Source: a virus
Virus record (IMG/VR): IMGVR_UViG_3300023094_000015
Span: 1-45,572 of that record
Length of the DNA stretch: 45,572 bases
Direction: 5' to 3' (one strand)
Under the pieces are notes generated by a model. That model saw only the letters and a program-made list of their open reading frames with translations, ran no database searches and was not told the DNA's origin. The translations under genes were made by a program, and so were the position numbers. Shown here one piece after another: positions 7,662 to 15,709 of this stretch (position 1 is the stretch's first letter; each line of letters starts with the position of its first letter).

Positions 7662-8204
7662 TTAAATTTTACAATTAGGAATAGTGATACAATTCTTATC
7701 GAAGGTCATAACCACATTGTAGTTTACCTGGATAAGTCTTTGTGTGCCAAAAAGTTTCAGAGGCGTTGCCCCGTACTCCTGTTGCCACACCGCGCCGTCG
7801 TTCAGGATAGCGTTCGTAACATTTATTCTCACCGATCTGTACCCTTCGGACTTCAGGCCCCCGGTTATAGTAGCTTGAATAAACGTATATAGTTGATCGG
7901 GCAAAAGCCCTGATTTTTTTTCGTCGTAATAAATAATTACAGCCAGGCCGTAAGTATTTTGTTGTAAAGGTTCGCTGTCTCCGTATGACCTTCCTTGTAC
8001 CTGCGTACTGGATATGGTCAGTTGTTTGGAGTACACCTGCGCTGGCTTGCTGTCGTCGATACCGATATACTTTTCATCCGCGTAAGGCATTTGTTTGTCG
8101 TCCCTTAATGCTGATTTCGCAATACCGTAGGCGACCGCACCGGGGATAATACCCGCTACTTTATCACTCACGAATTTTGCTATATCACTTATCGAAAGCA
8201 TCAA
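7662..8204 (-). CDS. Putative tail completion/terminator protein
   Basis: 180 residues, family not recognised. It overlaps the upstream gene by 20 bases and lies between the connector proteins and the putative tube protein. That is the usual slot for a tail terminator that joins tail to head. The AVIIYYDEKK...LYTFIQATITGGLKSEGYRSV region could be the alpha/beta fold of such proteins. Position-based call. Confidence 0.45.
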   Translation of the reverse strand: MMLSISDIAKFVSDKVAGIIPGAVAYGIAKSALRDDKQMPYADEKYIGIDDSKPAQVYSKQLTISSTQVQGRSYGDSEPLQQNTYGLAVIIYYDEKKSGLLPDQLYTFIQATITGGLKSEGYRSVRINVTNAILNDGAVWQQEYGATPLKLFGTQRLIQVNYNVVMTFDKNCITIPNCKI

Positions 8205-8631
8205 TTACCAGTTCATTTATACGCTCGGTAGCGTAGTTAATTTCTTCAATAGATAAGTTCGCTATCTCACGCCCCTTTATTTCCTCTACCCACCTTAATT
8301 TATCAGCGTTGAACGAGTTGGTAAATCCTATGCCGTACCCGTTCGTAGTTTCCAAGACCGACCAGTTATTTTCTAACTGCCGGGTAAGGGAAACGATCAC
8401 TTTTTTATCTGCACCGCGCCCGTTCTTTTCCCGTTGTTTTAAATAACCGTTTGAATAGGTTCCTATCGGGCTGCCATCACTCGCTACGCCTTTCTGGTGT
8501 ATGCGTTCCGTCATCATTGGCAGCACTTCAATCGCTACCGGCCTTAACAGGTAATTCGGGTTTAACAAGTCTTGTATTGACTTCATTAACTCCGACGTTA
8601 CAGCGGGTAGGTTGGTGGTTATGGTAACCAT
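8185..8631 (-). CDS. Putative head-tail joining protein (gpG/HK97 gp10-like)
   Basis: 148 residues. The phrase MTERIHQKGVASDGSPIGTYS, followed by a basic stretch and NNWSVLETTNGYGIGFTN, resembles phage virion-morphogenesis (gpG-like) neck proteins, where a similar 'DG.P...YS' motif is common. Its neighbours are a connector and a tail-completion candidate. The homology is remote and not tested. Confidence 0.55.
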   Translation of the reverse strand: MVTITTNLPAVTSELMKSIQDLLNPNYLLRPVAIEVLPMMTERIHQKGVASDGSPIGTYSNGYLKQREKNGRGADKKVIVSLTRQLENNWSVLETTNGYGIGFTNSFNADKLRWVEEIKGREIANLSIEEINYATERINELVIDAFDK

Positions 8632-9131
8632 GTTACTACATTTGGGTTACTCTCGCATTTCAAACAACACTCTTCCGTGTCCATTAATAACACTCCTTGT
8701 TGTAGGGCTTTTTGATACTCAACCTGGTAAAAATCACGCAACTCCTTTGCCTCATCGCGGCCTATCGTTGTCCAACGGTTAATACGGTCGGAGGTAAGCC
8801 GGAATATCATAAGCGATACACCGAGTAAATATTTCCAGGCCGTTGTTAACTCTTCAATGTTGTCGCAAATAAGGGCGTCGTAATCGCACCCGGAATTAAG
8901 CGCATAGCACTTCTTCATTTCATTCATCACATCAAGTCTGAATTGCGCCAGTGCGAATTTCTGCACATCGTCCCATACGCCGAGGTAGCTCACTTGCTCC
9001 CCGTTCGCTATCTTATCAATGTTCTCGATACTTATTCCGGGGAGGGAGTTCAAATAAATACCGGAAGCAGGGGAATCGTAGACCCCCCGCTCACAGTATG
9101 ATAATCCGATATAGTCAATGAAGCACTGCAT
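8619..9131 (-). CDS. Putative head-tail connector
   Basis: 170 residues from the ATG at 9131, whose bases overlap the TAA of the capsid gene (TAATG). This start is preferred over a longer frame that would read 45 bases into the capsid gene. The protein is mostly helical with Cys pairs (NSGCDYDALIC, ECCLKCES). A small helical protein directly after the capsid gene is usually the DNA-packaging connector. It may also be a Bacteroidetes-specific adaptor. Overlaps the next gene by 13 bases. Confidence 0.55.
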   Translation of the reverse strand: MQCFIDYIGLSYCERGVYDSPASGIYLNSLPGISIENIDKIANGEQVSYLGVWDDVQKFALAQFRLDVMNEMKKCYALNSGCDYDALICDNIEELTTAWKYLLGVSLMIFRLTSDRINRWTTIGRDEAKELRDFYQVEYQKALQQGVLLMDTEECCLKCESNPNVVTWLP

Positions 9132-10291
9132 TATTGAGCATAACCATAACCGTATGCGTTTGCATCTTCGCTGCAATCCGTACAGTTATTAGTAATGAAA
9201 TACTTCAGTGTTCCGTTGGTGCTGTTCAATTCATCACCCGGTGCATACCCGTTACGAGGTTGTACCCACAGTCCAACGTTCTTTGAAACAATAACCTGCC
9301 ATCCGCGAGGGACAGTAGTTGTAACGCCGTTTACAGTTGTTACTGTAGGGCAATCGTAGTATTTCATCTGAACGTCAAACTCGGTAACCTGGCAGGGATC
9401 AGCACAACCGTTGAACTCTGAAACAGGTAAAGGAACGGTAAAGAAAAACGATGTACCACCCGGACCAGCGAAAGAACGCTTGTATTTCAGCCTGTCGATC
9501 AGTTTAACCGATCCCGGAGCAAATACACCGATAGTGTTTGTACCCCACAGGTCCTGCGTGTCTTTATCGAAGAAGAAACGAGGTATACCCATGCGCGATA
9601 AATCCACACCGGCGGTATTGCAGCATAAAGAAGCGCGTTGCATGTTGTATGCAGTGAATAAACCACCGCCAACGATACAAGGTTCGCCGCAAATTTCGTT
9701 TTCCTGAAAGTCTCTCATCATATCCACAATGCCGTTATCCAGTACAAGCTGGTTGCCCTGGCGTTCGATATTGATCACCTTACCGGCAGCGGATCCGATA
9801 GTTACGTTCAGACCGAACTGCGTTGCCGCATCGAGGACCAAACGACGGTTTGCCGCTTTCATAATAAGGTTGGCAGATTCAAGTAACAGACCATAATGCT
9901 CCAGCATGATACGAGTCGGAGGCGTACCTACAGTTCTTTCACGGCTCGCCTCTTCGCAGTATTGCCTTACTGTTTCATCAGAAAGAAAATGCGAAGTGCT
10001 AAGGTGTGTAAGTGTGGGTAACGTCCATTCCGCTTTGGCAGGGATGCGGTTAATATCGCAATCATCTTCTTCCTGCACCATTGACAGGGTAGGACGCTGG
10101 CGATAAGAAACGGTTAAGGGTCTGGTGTGTCCGTATTCATCATTCCCGTCATTAATCGGGTTTACGGAACTGTTCTGGCAGCATTGCAACATTGCCAGGA
10201 AACCGGCATTGTGCAGCTTTAATGAGGGGTCGTTTTCGCCTGCGACTTCACGTATAGTGCGTAGCAAGGCAGGACAATAGCCTAAAGCCAT
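9131..10291 (-). CDS. Major capsid protein (putative), Cys-rich
   Basis: 386 residues, placed after the scaffold candidate and before the connectors, the standard position of the capsid gene. Features fit an HK97-type capsid: an N-arm, then a long helix region with conserved-looking loops (GIPRFFFDKDTQDLWGTNTI, APGSVKLIDRLKYKRSFAGP). I count 14 cysteines, including CC pairs (about 37-38 and in LCCNTAGV) and CxxC or CxxxC pairs (CGEPC, CADPC, CTDC). This is high for a cytoplasmic capsid and could mean disulfides after release or metal sites. Fold identity is an inference from context. Confidence 0.75.
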   Translation of the reverse strand: MALGYCPALLRTIREVAGENDPSLKLHNAGFLAMLQCCQNSSVNPINDGNDEYGHTRPLTVSYRQRPTLSMVQEEDDCDINRIPAKAEWTLPTLTHLSTSHFLSDETVRQYCEEASRERTVGTPPTRIMLEHYGLLLESANLIMKAANRRLVLDAATQFGLNVTIGSAAGKVINIERQGNQLVLDNGIVDMMRDFQENEICGEPCIVGGGLFTAYNMQRASLCCNTAGVDLSRMGIPRFFFDKDTQDLWGTNTIGVFAPGSVKLIDRLKYKRSFAGPGGTSFFFTVPLPVSEFNGCADPCQVTEFDVQMKYYDCPTVTTVNGVTTTVPRGWQVIVSKNVGLWVQPRNGYAPGDELNSTNGTLKYFITNNCTDCSEDANAYGYGYAQ

Positions 10292-10327
10292 GATATAAAT
10301 TATTTAGAAGGTTAAGTAAAGTGGCTG

Positions 10328-11161
10328 TTAAACCGCGACTTTTGTACCGGCCTGATAATTAGTCAGACTTTCGTCAATCAGTGCGTCCAAAGCCGCGTTT
10401 TTAGGATTTTGCGAACCTGGAACGGTTGCCGGTTGGTTGTTAGGCTTGGTAGCCTCGGTGACTTTGAGGATTTTGGAGAAAGATTTGTCTATAAAAGCCT
10501 GCGGAGTAACCAACGTATGATTCTCCCCGAAAAGGTTAGTGCCGTCTTTTTTAATTAACGACAGGTTCCCGTTTTCATCAAACGTAAATTCCGCATTGCT
10601 ATCCTGAAGAGCTTTATTAAGAAGGGCGTTCGTTGCCGCTTCTTTTGCATCAGCCGGGAGATCGTCGTAAACGGTTTTGTAACCGCTTATCATGCCGCCC
10701 AGCTTCGTTTGTATCTTAATTTGTTTTAACTGGTTATCGAAGGTAGTCTGCAAACCAGTTTTGGCCTGGATTTCAGCCGCCAGTTTTTCGTTCAATGCCC
10801 TGATTTCATCAGCGTGTTTCTTGCTATCTACAGGGGCTGTTTTATCGCCCAATTCTTTTATCTTCCTTGCAAGGGCCACCGCCTTCTTGGTACTGCCGCC
10901 CGCCCGTTCAATCTCTGAAATCACTTCGTCGGATAGCCCGAAATCAGCGTAGGCGTTCTTTAATTCAGCATCAAGGCCGTTATAGGCTTGCGCAAAATAT
11001 ACCTTCTTTACATCCGGGTGGTTGTTGGTAGCAGCAGCAATGGTTAATAACTGGTTGTCAAGGTTGGTAGCAACCTCGTCGGGTATATCTGTTGAAAGAT
11101 CGCCGTCATAGGTTACTCCGGCTTTCGCCATTAACTTCTTTACTAACTCTGCTGCTGTCAT
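10328..11161 (-). CDS. Putative capsid scaffolding protein
   Basis: 277 residues, acidic and helical. A central coiled coil around 110-155 (DEIRALNEKLAAEIQAKTGL) and Lys/Asp-rich flanks are typical of scaffolds, which template the procapsid and then leave or are digested. The C-terminus is Pro/Asn-rich and flexible. It is directly upstream of the capsid gene. No protease motif was seen. Confidence 0.7.
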   Translation of the reverse strand: MTAAELVKKLMAKAGVTYDGDLSTDIPDEVATNLDNQLLTIAAATNNHPDVKKVYFAQAYNGLDAELKNAYADFGLSDEVISEIERAGGSTKKAVALARKIKELGDKTAPVDSKKHADEIRALNEKLAAEIQAKTGLQTTFDNQLKQIKIQTKLGGMISGYKTVYDDLPADAKEAATNALLNKALQDSNAEFTFDENGNLSLIKKDGTNLFGENHTLVTPQAFIDKSFSKILKVTEATKPNNQPATVPGSQNPKNAALDALIDESLTNYQAGTKVAV

Positions 11162-11164
11162 AAA

Positions 11165-11221
11165 TTATCTTCCTCCGCGTGGTTTAGTTGGGCGGGGTTT
11201 CCCGCAAGATGAACAACCCAT
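11165..11221 (-). CDS. Tiny Cys/basic peptide
   Basis: An 18-residue open frame, MGCSSCGKPRPTKPRGGR, with ATG at 11219-11221 and TAA at 11165-11167, two bases from the scaffold start. The same bases form a GCGGG-AAA-CCCGC hairpin. It could be a real micro-protein or a leader that adjusts scaffold translation. Evidence is limited to the open frame, the CxxC and the spacing. Confidence 0.35.
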   Translation of the reverse strand: MGCSSCGKPRPTKPRGGR

Positions 11222-11232
11222 AATTACAAAAT

Positions 11233-11463
11233 TTAGTTAACCGTTTCAATTTTCATCATCAAATGTGCACTCCCCGTCCTTTCCAGGTGCCGGTTCTTTT
11301 TTTCCAGTTCCTTCTTTGCCGATAAGGGTAAAAAGGTTTCTTCAGTTTGTTGAACTCCGTCAATGAGGAGCGGCGTAGTGCCGTTTGTAGTTACCGGAGT
11401 TATTACCCGTAGGTAAGGTCCATTACCGCCTAATACTGAAGGGAGAAAAGATTCACGAGCCAT
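11233..11463 (-). CDS. Small hypothetical protein (head module)
   Basis: 76 residues, no recognised family. A beta-rich N-terminal half (YLRVITPVTTNGTTPLLIDG) is followed by a charged helix. It is upstream of the scaffold in the head operon, so it may be a minor head or decoration component. The Arg/Glu-rich helix and early timing do not decide this. Confidence 0.5.
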   Translation of the reverse strand: MARESFLPSVLGGNGPYLRVITPVTTNGTTPLLIDGVQQTEETFLPLSAKKELEKKNRHLERTGSAHLMMKIETVN

Positions 11464-11493
11464 AGGTGTTAAATGATTGTGGAATAAAATTAG

Positions 11494-11523
11494 TTTGTTT
11501 ATTTGGTAGAAGGTTGTATTTTG
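11494..11523 (+). promoter_or_regulatory. Putative Bacteroidetes-type promoter
   Basis: TTTG at 11494-11497 and TATTTTG at 11517-11523 are 19 bases apart. This resembles the TTTG / TAnnTTTG promoter of Bacteroidota. It points at the two small plus-strand genes starting 16 bases downstream. Confidence 0.45.
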
Positions 11524-11539
11524 CTATCAAATATATCAG

Positions 11540-11707
11540 ATGGCAAAAGGTGATATACTGCTACGTGGGCTACCTATCGACGTTCTGAAAGTGATACTGA
11601 AAGAACAGGGTAAGGAAAAAGAAAAGCGTGGGTTAAAACAGTTTTCTATTTCAACAACAATCATTAAAATCATACGCGAATGGAGCAACAAGTGCAGGGA
11701 AATATAG
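11540..11707 (+). CDS. Small ribbon-helix-helix-like protein
   Basis: 55 residues. DILLRGLPIDVLKVILKEQG followed by SISTTIIKIIREW resembles the strand-helix-helix of Arc/FitA-type DNA-binding proteins (the 'I.LRGLP..V...L' start). It lies on the plus strand within the minus-strand head operon, behind a promoter-like site, and overlaps the next small gene by 28 bases. Possible local repressor or antitoxin-like protein; no toxin partner is obvious. The fold call is tentative. Confidence 0.5.
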   Translation: MAKGDILLRGLPIDVLKVILKEQGKEKEKRGLKQFSISTTIIKIIREWSNKCREI

Positions 11708-11793
11708 ATCCCGAAAACAACGGCTGTGCTGGTATTATGGTAGGTGTGTGGATTATAGTGTGTATAATCGCTTTAATCGCGCTGTTGAGGTAA
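11680..11793 (+). CDS. Single-pass membrane micro-protein
   Basis: 37 residues: a polar N-terminus, then one hydrophobic helix from about residue 18 to 36 (IMVGVWIIVCIIALIALLR). Starts inside the preceding gene in another frame and ends immediately before the stop codon of the opposing FkbM gene. Could act on the host membrane, for example in exclusion. Function unknown. Confidence 0.45.
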   Translation: MEQQVQGNIDPENNGCAGIMVGVWIIVCIIALIALLR

Positions 11794-12426
11794 TTACTTA
11801 TTAACCGCGTAAATAATATTGGTGCGGTTCTTATAAATTACTGGCATAGATATTAGTGCATCATAGGCTTCGGCGAGTTCGGGTTTCCCGTTATACTCCA
11901 CGCAGACCATACTTACCAAAGAGAAGTCAATCTGCCGAAGTATTTCCAGCTCCATGCCCTCCACATCAATAGTCAGAAAGTCAAATTGCGGATTTCCGCT
12001 ACGTTCCAAGAGGGTAGCGAAATCAATAACGGGGATGGTTGTTTTATTGAACTCTACAACCGGGTCTCTTTCTTTGGACTTATTTTTCCAGCGTTCCGTT
12101 TCGGTTTCCTTAATCGACGATACTAAAGAATGATCACCTCCGATCAATTCCCCCGATTCATAAAAATCTGCTTCACCGTTGTAGGAGGATACACCTACAT
12201 TGTGCAACATTACCCTGCTGAATAGTTTGCAATTTTCCTGTAATTCCTTAAATGTTTTTACGCATGGCTCCACCAGTATGCCGTACCAGCCGAGTTCAAG
12301 TAACGCGCGGGAGTTCGAGAAGGTAATACCGTCGTTGGCCCCGAGGTCCATAACAACTCCCTGGCAGCCTTCAAAATAATTCAGGATAACAGTTTGTTCC
12401 CCGTGTTGGGAATAGTCTTTAATCAT
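11794..12426 (-). CDS. FkbM-family methyltransferase
   Basis: 210 residues from the ATG at 12426 (a longer frame starts at 12459 but overlaps the upstream gene by 41 bases instead of 8). It has the FkbM opening YSQHGEQTVILNYF, the SAM-binding motif VVMDLGANDGITFSNS, the acidic ILVEP, and the FLTIDVEGMELEIL block typical of the family. These enzymes usually O-methylate sugars or polyketides. Here it is the last gene of the sugar cassette, so methylation of a glycan cap is the likely job. It converges with the small plus-strand unit. Confidence 0.85.
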   Translation of the reverse strand: MIKDYSQHGEQTVILNYFEGCQGVVMDLGANDGITFSNSRALLELGWYGILVEPCVKTFKELQENCKLFSRVMLHNVGVSSYNGEADFYESGELIGGDHSLVSSIKETETERWKNKSKERDPVVEFNKTTIPVIDFATLLERSGNPQFDFLTIDVEGMELEILRQIDFSLVSMVCVEYNGKPELAEAYDALISMPVIYKNRTNIIYAVNK

Positions 12427-12727
12427 TGGTTGGTGTTTTATATTCATCATTTGGATCATAGGGATGGGAACAAAGGCCGATTAGTATGCTGCCTTTTTTA
12501 ATTTGAAAAGAATGGGTAGTAAATGGCGGAACGGTGTACAACTCCCCGATACGCATGGGGACCTTCATGTTATCCAGTATCATCAAGCAACTGCCCTTCG
12601 ACAAAATAAAATATTCGGTTTTAATCTGGTGGTAGTGCCCGCCAACAACGCAGTCCTCTTTTATTTCCAGTATTTTACCCTCTGGGAAGTCGATTAGTTT
12701 TCGGCGGTTATCTTCATTTATTGGCAT
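12419..12727 (-). CDS. Cupin-fold sugar isomerase/epimerase-like protein
   Basis: 102 residues forming a single cupin barrel. Motif 1 is GGHYHQIKTEYFILSKGS (H31, H33, E38) and motif 2 is PPFTTHSF (H72), the expected metal or acid-base residues. Cupins of this size in sugar clusters include nucleotide-sugar 3,4-ketoisomerases and WxcM-like proteins. It overlaps gmd by 14 bases, so acting on the 4-keto sugar made by Gmd is a reasonable inference. The exact reaction cannot be read from the sequence. Confidence 0.65.
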   Translation of the reverse strand: MPINEDNRRKLIDFPEGKILEIKEDCVVGGHYHQIKTEYFILSKGSCLMILDNMKVPMRIGELYTVPPFTTHSFQIKKGSILIGLCSHPYDPNDEYKTPTND

Positions 12728-13679
12728 TGGCTAATTTTAATACTTCCGCATCCACCATAATATTTACCAATTCTGCAAACTTTACCTTCGGCTCAAATCC
12801 CAACACCTTCATTGATTTGCCAGCATCACCTATCAATAGGTCCACTTCGGCAGGACGGGTAAGCGACTTGTCATACTCTACATAATCTTCGTAGTTCAAC
12901 CCCACGCGCTCAAAAGCAAGCTGCACAAACTCTTTAACCGAATGCGTTTCCCCGGTTGCTATTACAAAGTCATCCGGCGTGTCGTGCTGCATGATGTTCC
13001 ATATCCACTCAACGTATTCAGCCGCGTAACCGAAATCCCGCTTTGCATCGAGATTGCCGAGTTTCAGAGATTGGCGGATACCGGCTTTTATTTCTGCTGC
13101 CGCAATAGCAACTTTTCTTGTTAAGAACTCTTCCCCTCTGCGCGGTGATTCATGATTGAATAAGAACCCGCAGTATATTTTCATGCCGTAGCTTTCCCGG
13201 TAACAACGAGCCATGTAATAGGCAGCAGCCTTAGATACGCCGTAGGGTGAGCGGGGATAAAATGGGGTTGTTTCTGTCTGCGGTACTTCCTGCACCTTAC
13301 CAAACATTTCGGAGCTACACGCCTGGTAAATCTTGCAGTCCAATTTTAATGACCGTACAGATTCAATTATTCGCAATAACCCCAAGCAGTTTACATCCAT
13401 CGTCATACTCGGCACATCATAGCTCCACCGAACTTGGCTCATACCGGCGAGGTTATAAATCTCATCGGGCTTTACTGTTTCAATGGCGTTGTGAATAGAA
13501 CTTGCGTCCGTCATGTCGGCGGGGTGTATCGTTATTTTGCCTAACAGGTGCATAATATTTGCGTGGCCTGGTTGCGACGTGCGTCGGGTGGTGCCGTGTA
13601 CGATATACCCCTTGCTTAACAATAGTTCAGCTAAGTAGCTTCCGTCCTGACCATTAATTCCGGTGACTAATGCGATCAT
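12714..13679 (-). CDS. gmd: GDP-mannose 4,6-dehydratase
   Basis: 321 residues of the extended short-chain dehydrogenase family. It converts GDP-D-mannose to GDP-4-keto-6-deoxy-D-mannose, the precursor of fucose, rhamnose and perosamine types. Visible signatures: NADP-binding VTGINGQDGSYLAELLL (G7, G10, G13), R32-R33 after the second strand, SSEMFG at 122-127, catalytic Y146xxxK150 in SPYGVSKAAA, and the Gmd-specific NHESPRRGEEF at 175-185. Length and motifs are complete. No GDP-fucose synthase or reductase gene is obvious nearby, so the product must be finished by the cupin, an unseen enzyme or the host. Confidence 0.95.
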   Translation of the reverse strand: MIALVTGINGQDGSYLAELLLSKGYIVHGTTRRTSQPGHANIMHLLGKITIHPADMTDASSIHNAIETVKPDEIYNLAGMSQVRWSYDVPSMTMDVNCLGLLRIIESVRSLKLDCKIYQACSSEMFGKVQEVPQTETTPFYPRSPYGVSKAAAYYMARCYRESYGMKIYCGFLFNHESPRRGEEFLTRKVAIAAAEIKAGIRQSLKLGNLDAKRDFGYAAEYVEWIWNIMQHDTPDDFVIATGETHSVKEFVQLAFERVGLNYEDYVEYDKSLTRPAEVDLLIGDAGKSMKVLGFEPKVKFAELVNIMVDAEVLKLANANK

Positions 13680-13682
13680 AAT

Positions 13683-14306
13683 TTAAATTCCTTTTAAATG
13701 AAATACTACTGATTCTTTTGGTACTCCGAATGAGTCGCCAATATACGAAAAGAATGTGCCACCTAGCGACATAGGTAAACCCATTTGATTGGTGATAATA
13801 CTTCCGGCCGACATGTCGTGTCTATGATCACTCCACGACCCTTTGAACATCCCGGCGAGCATCGCTTCTTTCCATTTGGAAAAGAACTCCACACTAATAG
13901 GGTTATCGAAATCGAACCCGCAGTATCCGGCTGAAAACATCGGCATGGTCATAGCTTCGCCTCGGGTTATACCAAAGTAGTTAAGCGTAGTGTCATTGCA
14001 CCATGACCCCACATAATGCCCGGCCTCTTCCATAAAAACACCATTCTTATCCAACCACTCCCACACGGGTTCTATATTCCCAACGGCGTATACGCTGGCA
14101 TCAAGCCAAAGTATTTTCGTAAATCTTCTTCGCCTCGCTTCTTCGATAGCATATATTTTAAAGGCATAGGGGTTTTCTTGATGAGGTGGCGCGCCTACTT
14201 CTTTTTCATCTCTGAATAAAAAAATACTTTCATCTGGCAAACTTTTTTCCAGTCTTACCTGCCCAGGCCAATATCCTTTGGTTGATAAATTAACTATTGC
14301 TCTCAT
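13683..14306 (-). CDS. Putative GT-A-type glycosyltransferase
   Basis: 207 residues from the ATG at 14306; a longer frame would read a further 99 bases into the upstream glycosyltransferase. The segment RFTKILWLDASVYAVGNIEP carries a DxS-like metal site at D69, and the N-terminus RAIVNLSTKGYWPGQVRLEKSL looks like a Rossmann opening. This arrangement resembles capsular or O-antigen transferases that use a short acidic motif. Substrate unknown. It lies directly upstream of gmd and overlaps the upstream transferase by 17 bases. Confidence 0.6.
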   Translation of the reverse strand: MRAIVNLSTKGYWPGQVRLEKSLPDESIFLFRDEKEVGAPPHQENPYAFKIYAIEEARRRRFTKILWLDASVYAVGNIEPVWEWLDKNGVFMEEAGHYVGSWCNDTTLNYFGITRGEAMTMPMFSAGYCGFDFDNPISVEFFSKWKEAMLAGMFKGSWSDHRHDMSAGSIITNQMGLPMSLGGTFFSYIGDSFGVPKESVVFHLKGI

Positions 14307-14898
14307 GGTTTGGGTTTGTCCAGTGTGTGTTTGTTTCGGTTGACGCTTCTGTGATATCGGGGTTAAAATTATAGCCGTGTAAAACTTCTGGGATATGCGT
14401 TTCAAATCTTGCCAGCGGTAGAGCTTTCTTTACCCACTCCCAATCTTCGCCGTAGCTGATAGCGGGAAAAGATATTTTTTTAAACCATTTGCTCCAGGCG
14501 CAATTCGGGAAAGGAGGGCGGTTGCAGTCTAGGTACTTCCCATCTTCGGTATTGTGTTCCACTTCATTCTTTAGCCCTGCCGTAACGATAAAAGTGGATC
14601 CGTCTGCATTAAGGCACCGGGACTTAAAAGTAATCACATCTACCGCACCCTTACAGGCTTCGTAAATTTCCTCAATAGAGTACAGACTGTCGTCGTCATC
14701 AACGAACATGAAGTATTCGCCGTTGCTTATGTTTTTTAATGCTTCTCTTTTTTCGCCGATGGTTCGTTTGTAATTATCGGTCAGCATTAGGGTTTCAATG
14801 TCCTTACCATCACACATCTTCACTGTGCGGTTGTACAGTTCAATCGCAATAGTCCAGCGCGACGGGATAGAAGGTATAAGGATGGAGAGTAGGGGCAT
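14290..14898 (-). CDS. GT2-family glycosyltransferase
   Basis: 202 residues, a small soluble GT-A enzyme. N-terminal LLSILIPSIPSRW is the usual GT2 first strand, and FMFVDDDDSLYS (D67-D70) is the metal and nucleotide-sugar site. GEKREALKNISNGEY precedes it as in many GT2 proteins. No membrane segment. Shares its plan with the next gene (14898-15446), so the two are probably an old duplication. Acceptor and donor unknown. Confidence 0.8.
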   Translation of the reverse strand: MPLLSILIPSIPSRWTIAIELYNRTVKMCDGKDIETLMLTDNYKRTIGEKREALKNISNGEYFMFVDDDDSLYSIEEIYEACKGAVDVITFKSRCLNADGSTFIVTAGLKNEVEHNTEDGKYLDCNRPPFPNCAWSKWFKKISFPAISYGEDWEWVKKALPLARFETHIPEVLHGYNFNPDITEASTETNTHWTNPNHESNS

Positions 14899-15446
14899 TA
14901 GGTGTATAGTTTTCTTGTAACATACCTATAAAAATACATCGTAGCATAAATATACTTCTCCGTCTTTATTAACCCCGATTCTTTTAACCGCGTTGCATAG
15001 TCGTAATCCTCCATAAATTGCATGTCCTTGTACCCGATCTGTAAAGCAATCTCACGGCGCACCGGGGAAAGATGGTTATTGTACCTGAAGTATGATCCGC
15101 CCTTTTCTTCGTAGTTGTGGTGCATACTTATAGTAAACCGCTTTTTATTCCTGCCGTTGGTGGTGATCTGCCCTTCAAAACCAATAGCATCAGCCCCTAA
15201 TTTTTCAAAGATGTTTTTCACATACTGTGGGCTTACCGTATCATCATCGTCAATGAAGCAAACGTATTCGCCCGTAGCTTTTTCTAATAACCGTTGCCTC
15301 TTATTTCCGATACTACCGGGCTGGTCGTCTGTTAATATCTCGACAGCGTAGTTTTCTGATTGCGCGGTCAGATCAGCCACCAACGTATTGAACATGGCAG
15401 CGCGGCGCGGGATGGTGCAGATCAAAATACTAAGGGTGTGGGTCAT
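14898..15446 (-). CDS. GT2-family glycosyltransferase
   Basis: 182 residues. LSILICTIPRRAAMFNTLVADL opens the GT-A fold, GSIGNKRQRLLEKATGEYV follows, and CFIDDDDTVSP (D66-D69) is the catalytic acidic cluster. MEDYDYATRLKESG near the C-terminus resembles the ED..l..R acceptor-side motif of GT2 enzymes. It joins the next gene by a one-base overlap. Likely adds one sugar to a phage or host glycan. Confidence 0.8.
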   Translation of the reverse strand: MTHTLSILICTIPRRAAMFNTLVADLTAQSENYAVEILTDDQPGSIGNKRQRLLEKATGEYVCFIDDDDTVSPQYVKNIFEKLGADAIGFEGQITTNGRNKKRFTISMHHNYEEKGGSYFRYNNHLSPVRREIALQIGYKDMQFMEDYDYATRLKESGLIKTEKYIYATMYFYRYVTRKLYT

Positions 15447-15709
15447 ATCAGCGTAACGTTAAACGTTCTTGTTTTATAAAACATTGATTTTATCTCGCAA
15501 ACATGAGTCCACCTTGCTATCCCCATTTCATTAAATATTGGCGTTAATGAAATAGACAAATGGGGGTCGTTTTTTACTTTTTCTAAAAATAAAGATAGCG
15601 GACAATATGAATTATCATCATGTTCCGATATTGTAAGACGCTCTATAAGTCTCTTTCTTCCATCGTCACATTGCGACATATCTGGTGCTGGTAAATTACA
15701 ATAACTCAT
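15443..15709 (-). CDS. Hypothetical protein in sugar cassette
   Basis: 88 residues with no recognised motif. Five Cys/His-containing stretches are spread along it without a metal pattern. It overlaps both neighbours by four bases, so it is part of the transferase operon. It might be a remnant of a larger enzyme or a small accessory subunit. Confidence 0.5.
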   Translation of the reverse strand: MSYCNLPAPDMSQCDDGRKRLIERLTISEHDDNSYCPLSLFLEKVKNDPHLSISLTPIFNEMGIARWTHVCEIKSMFYKTRTFNVTLI

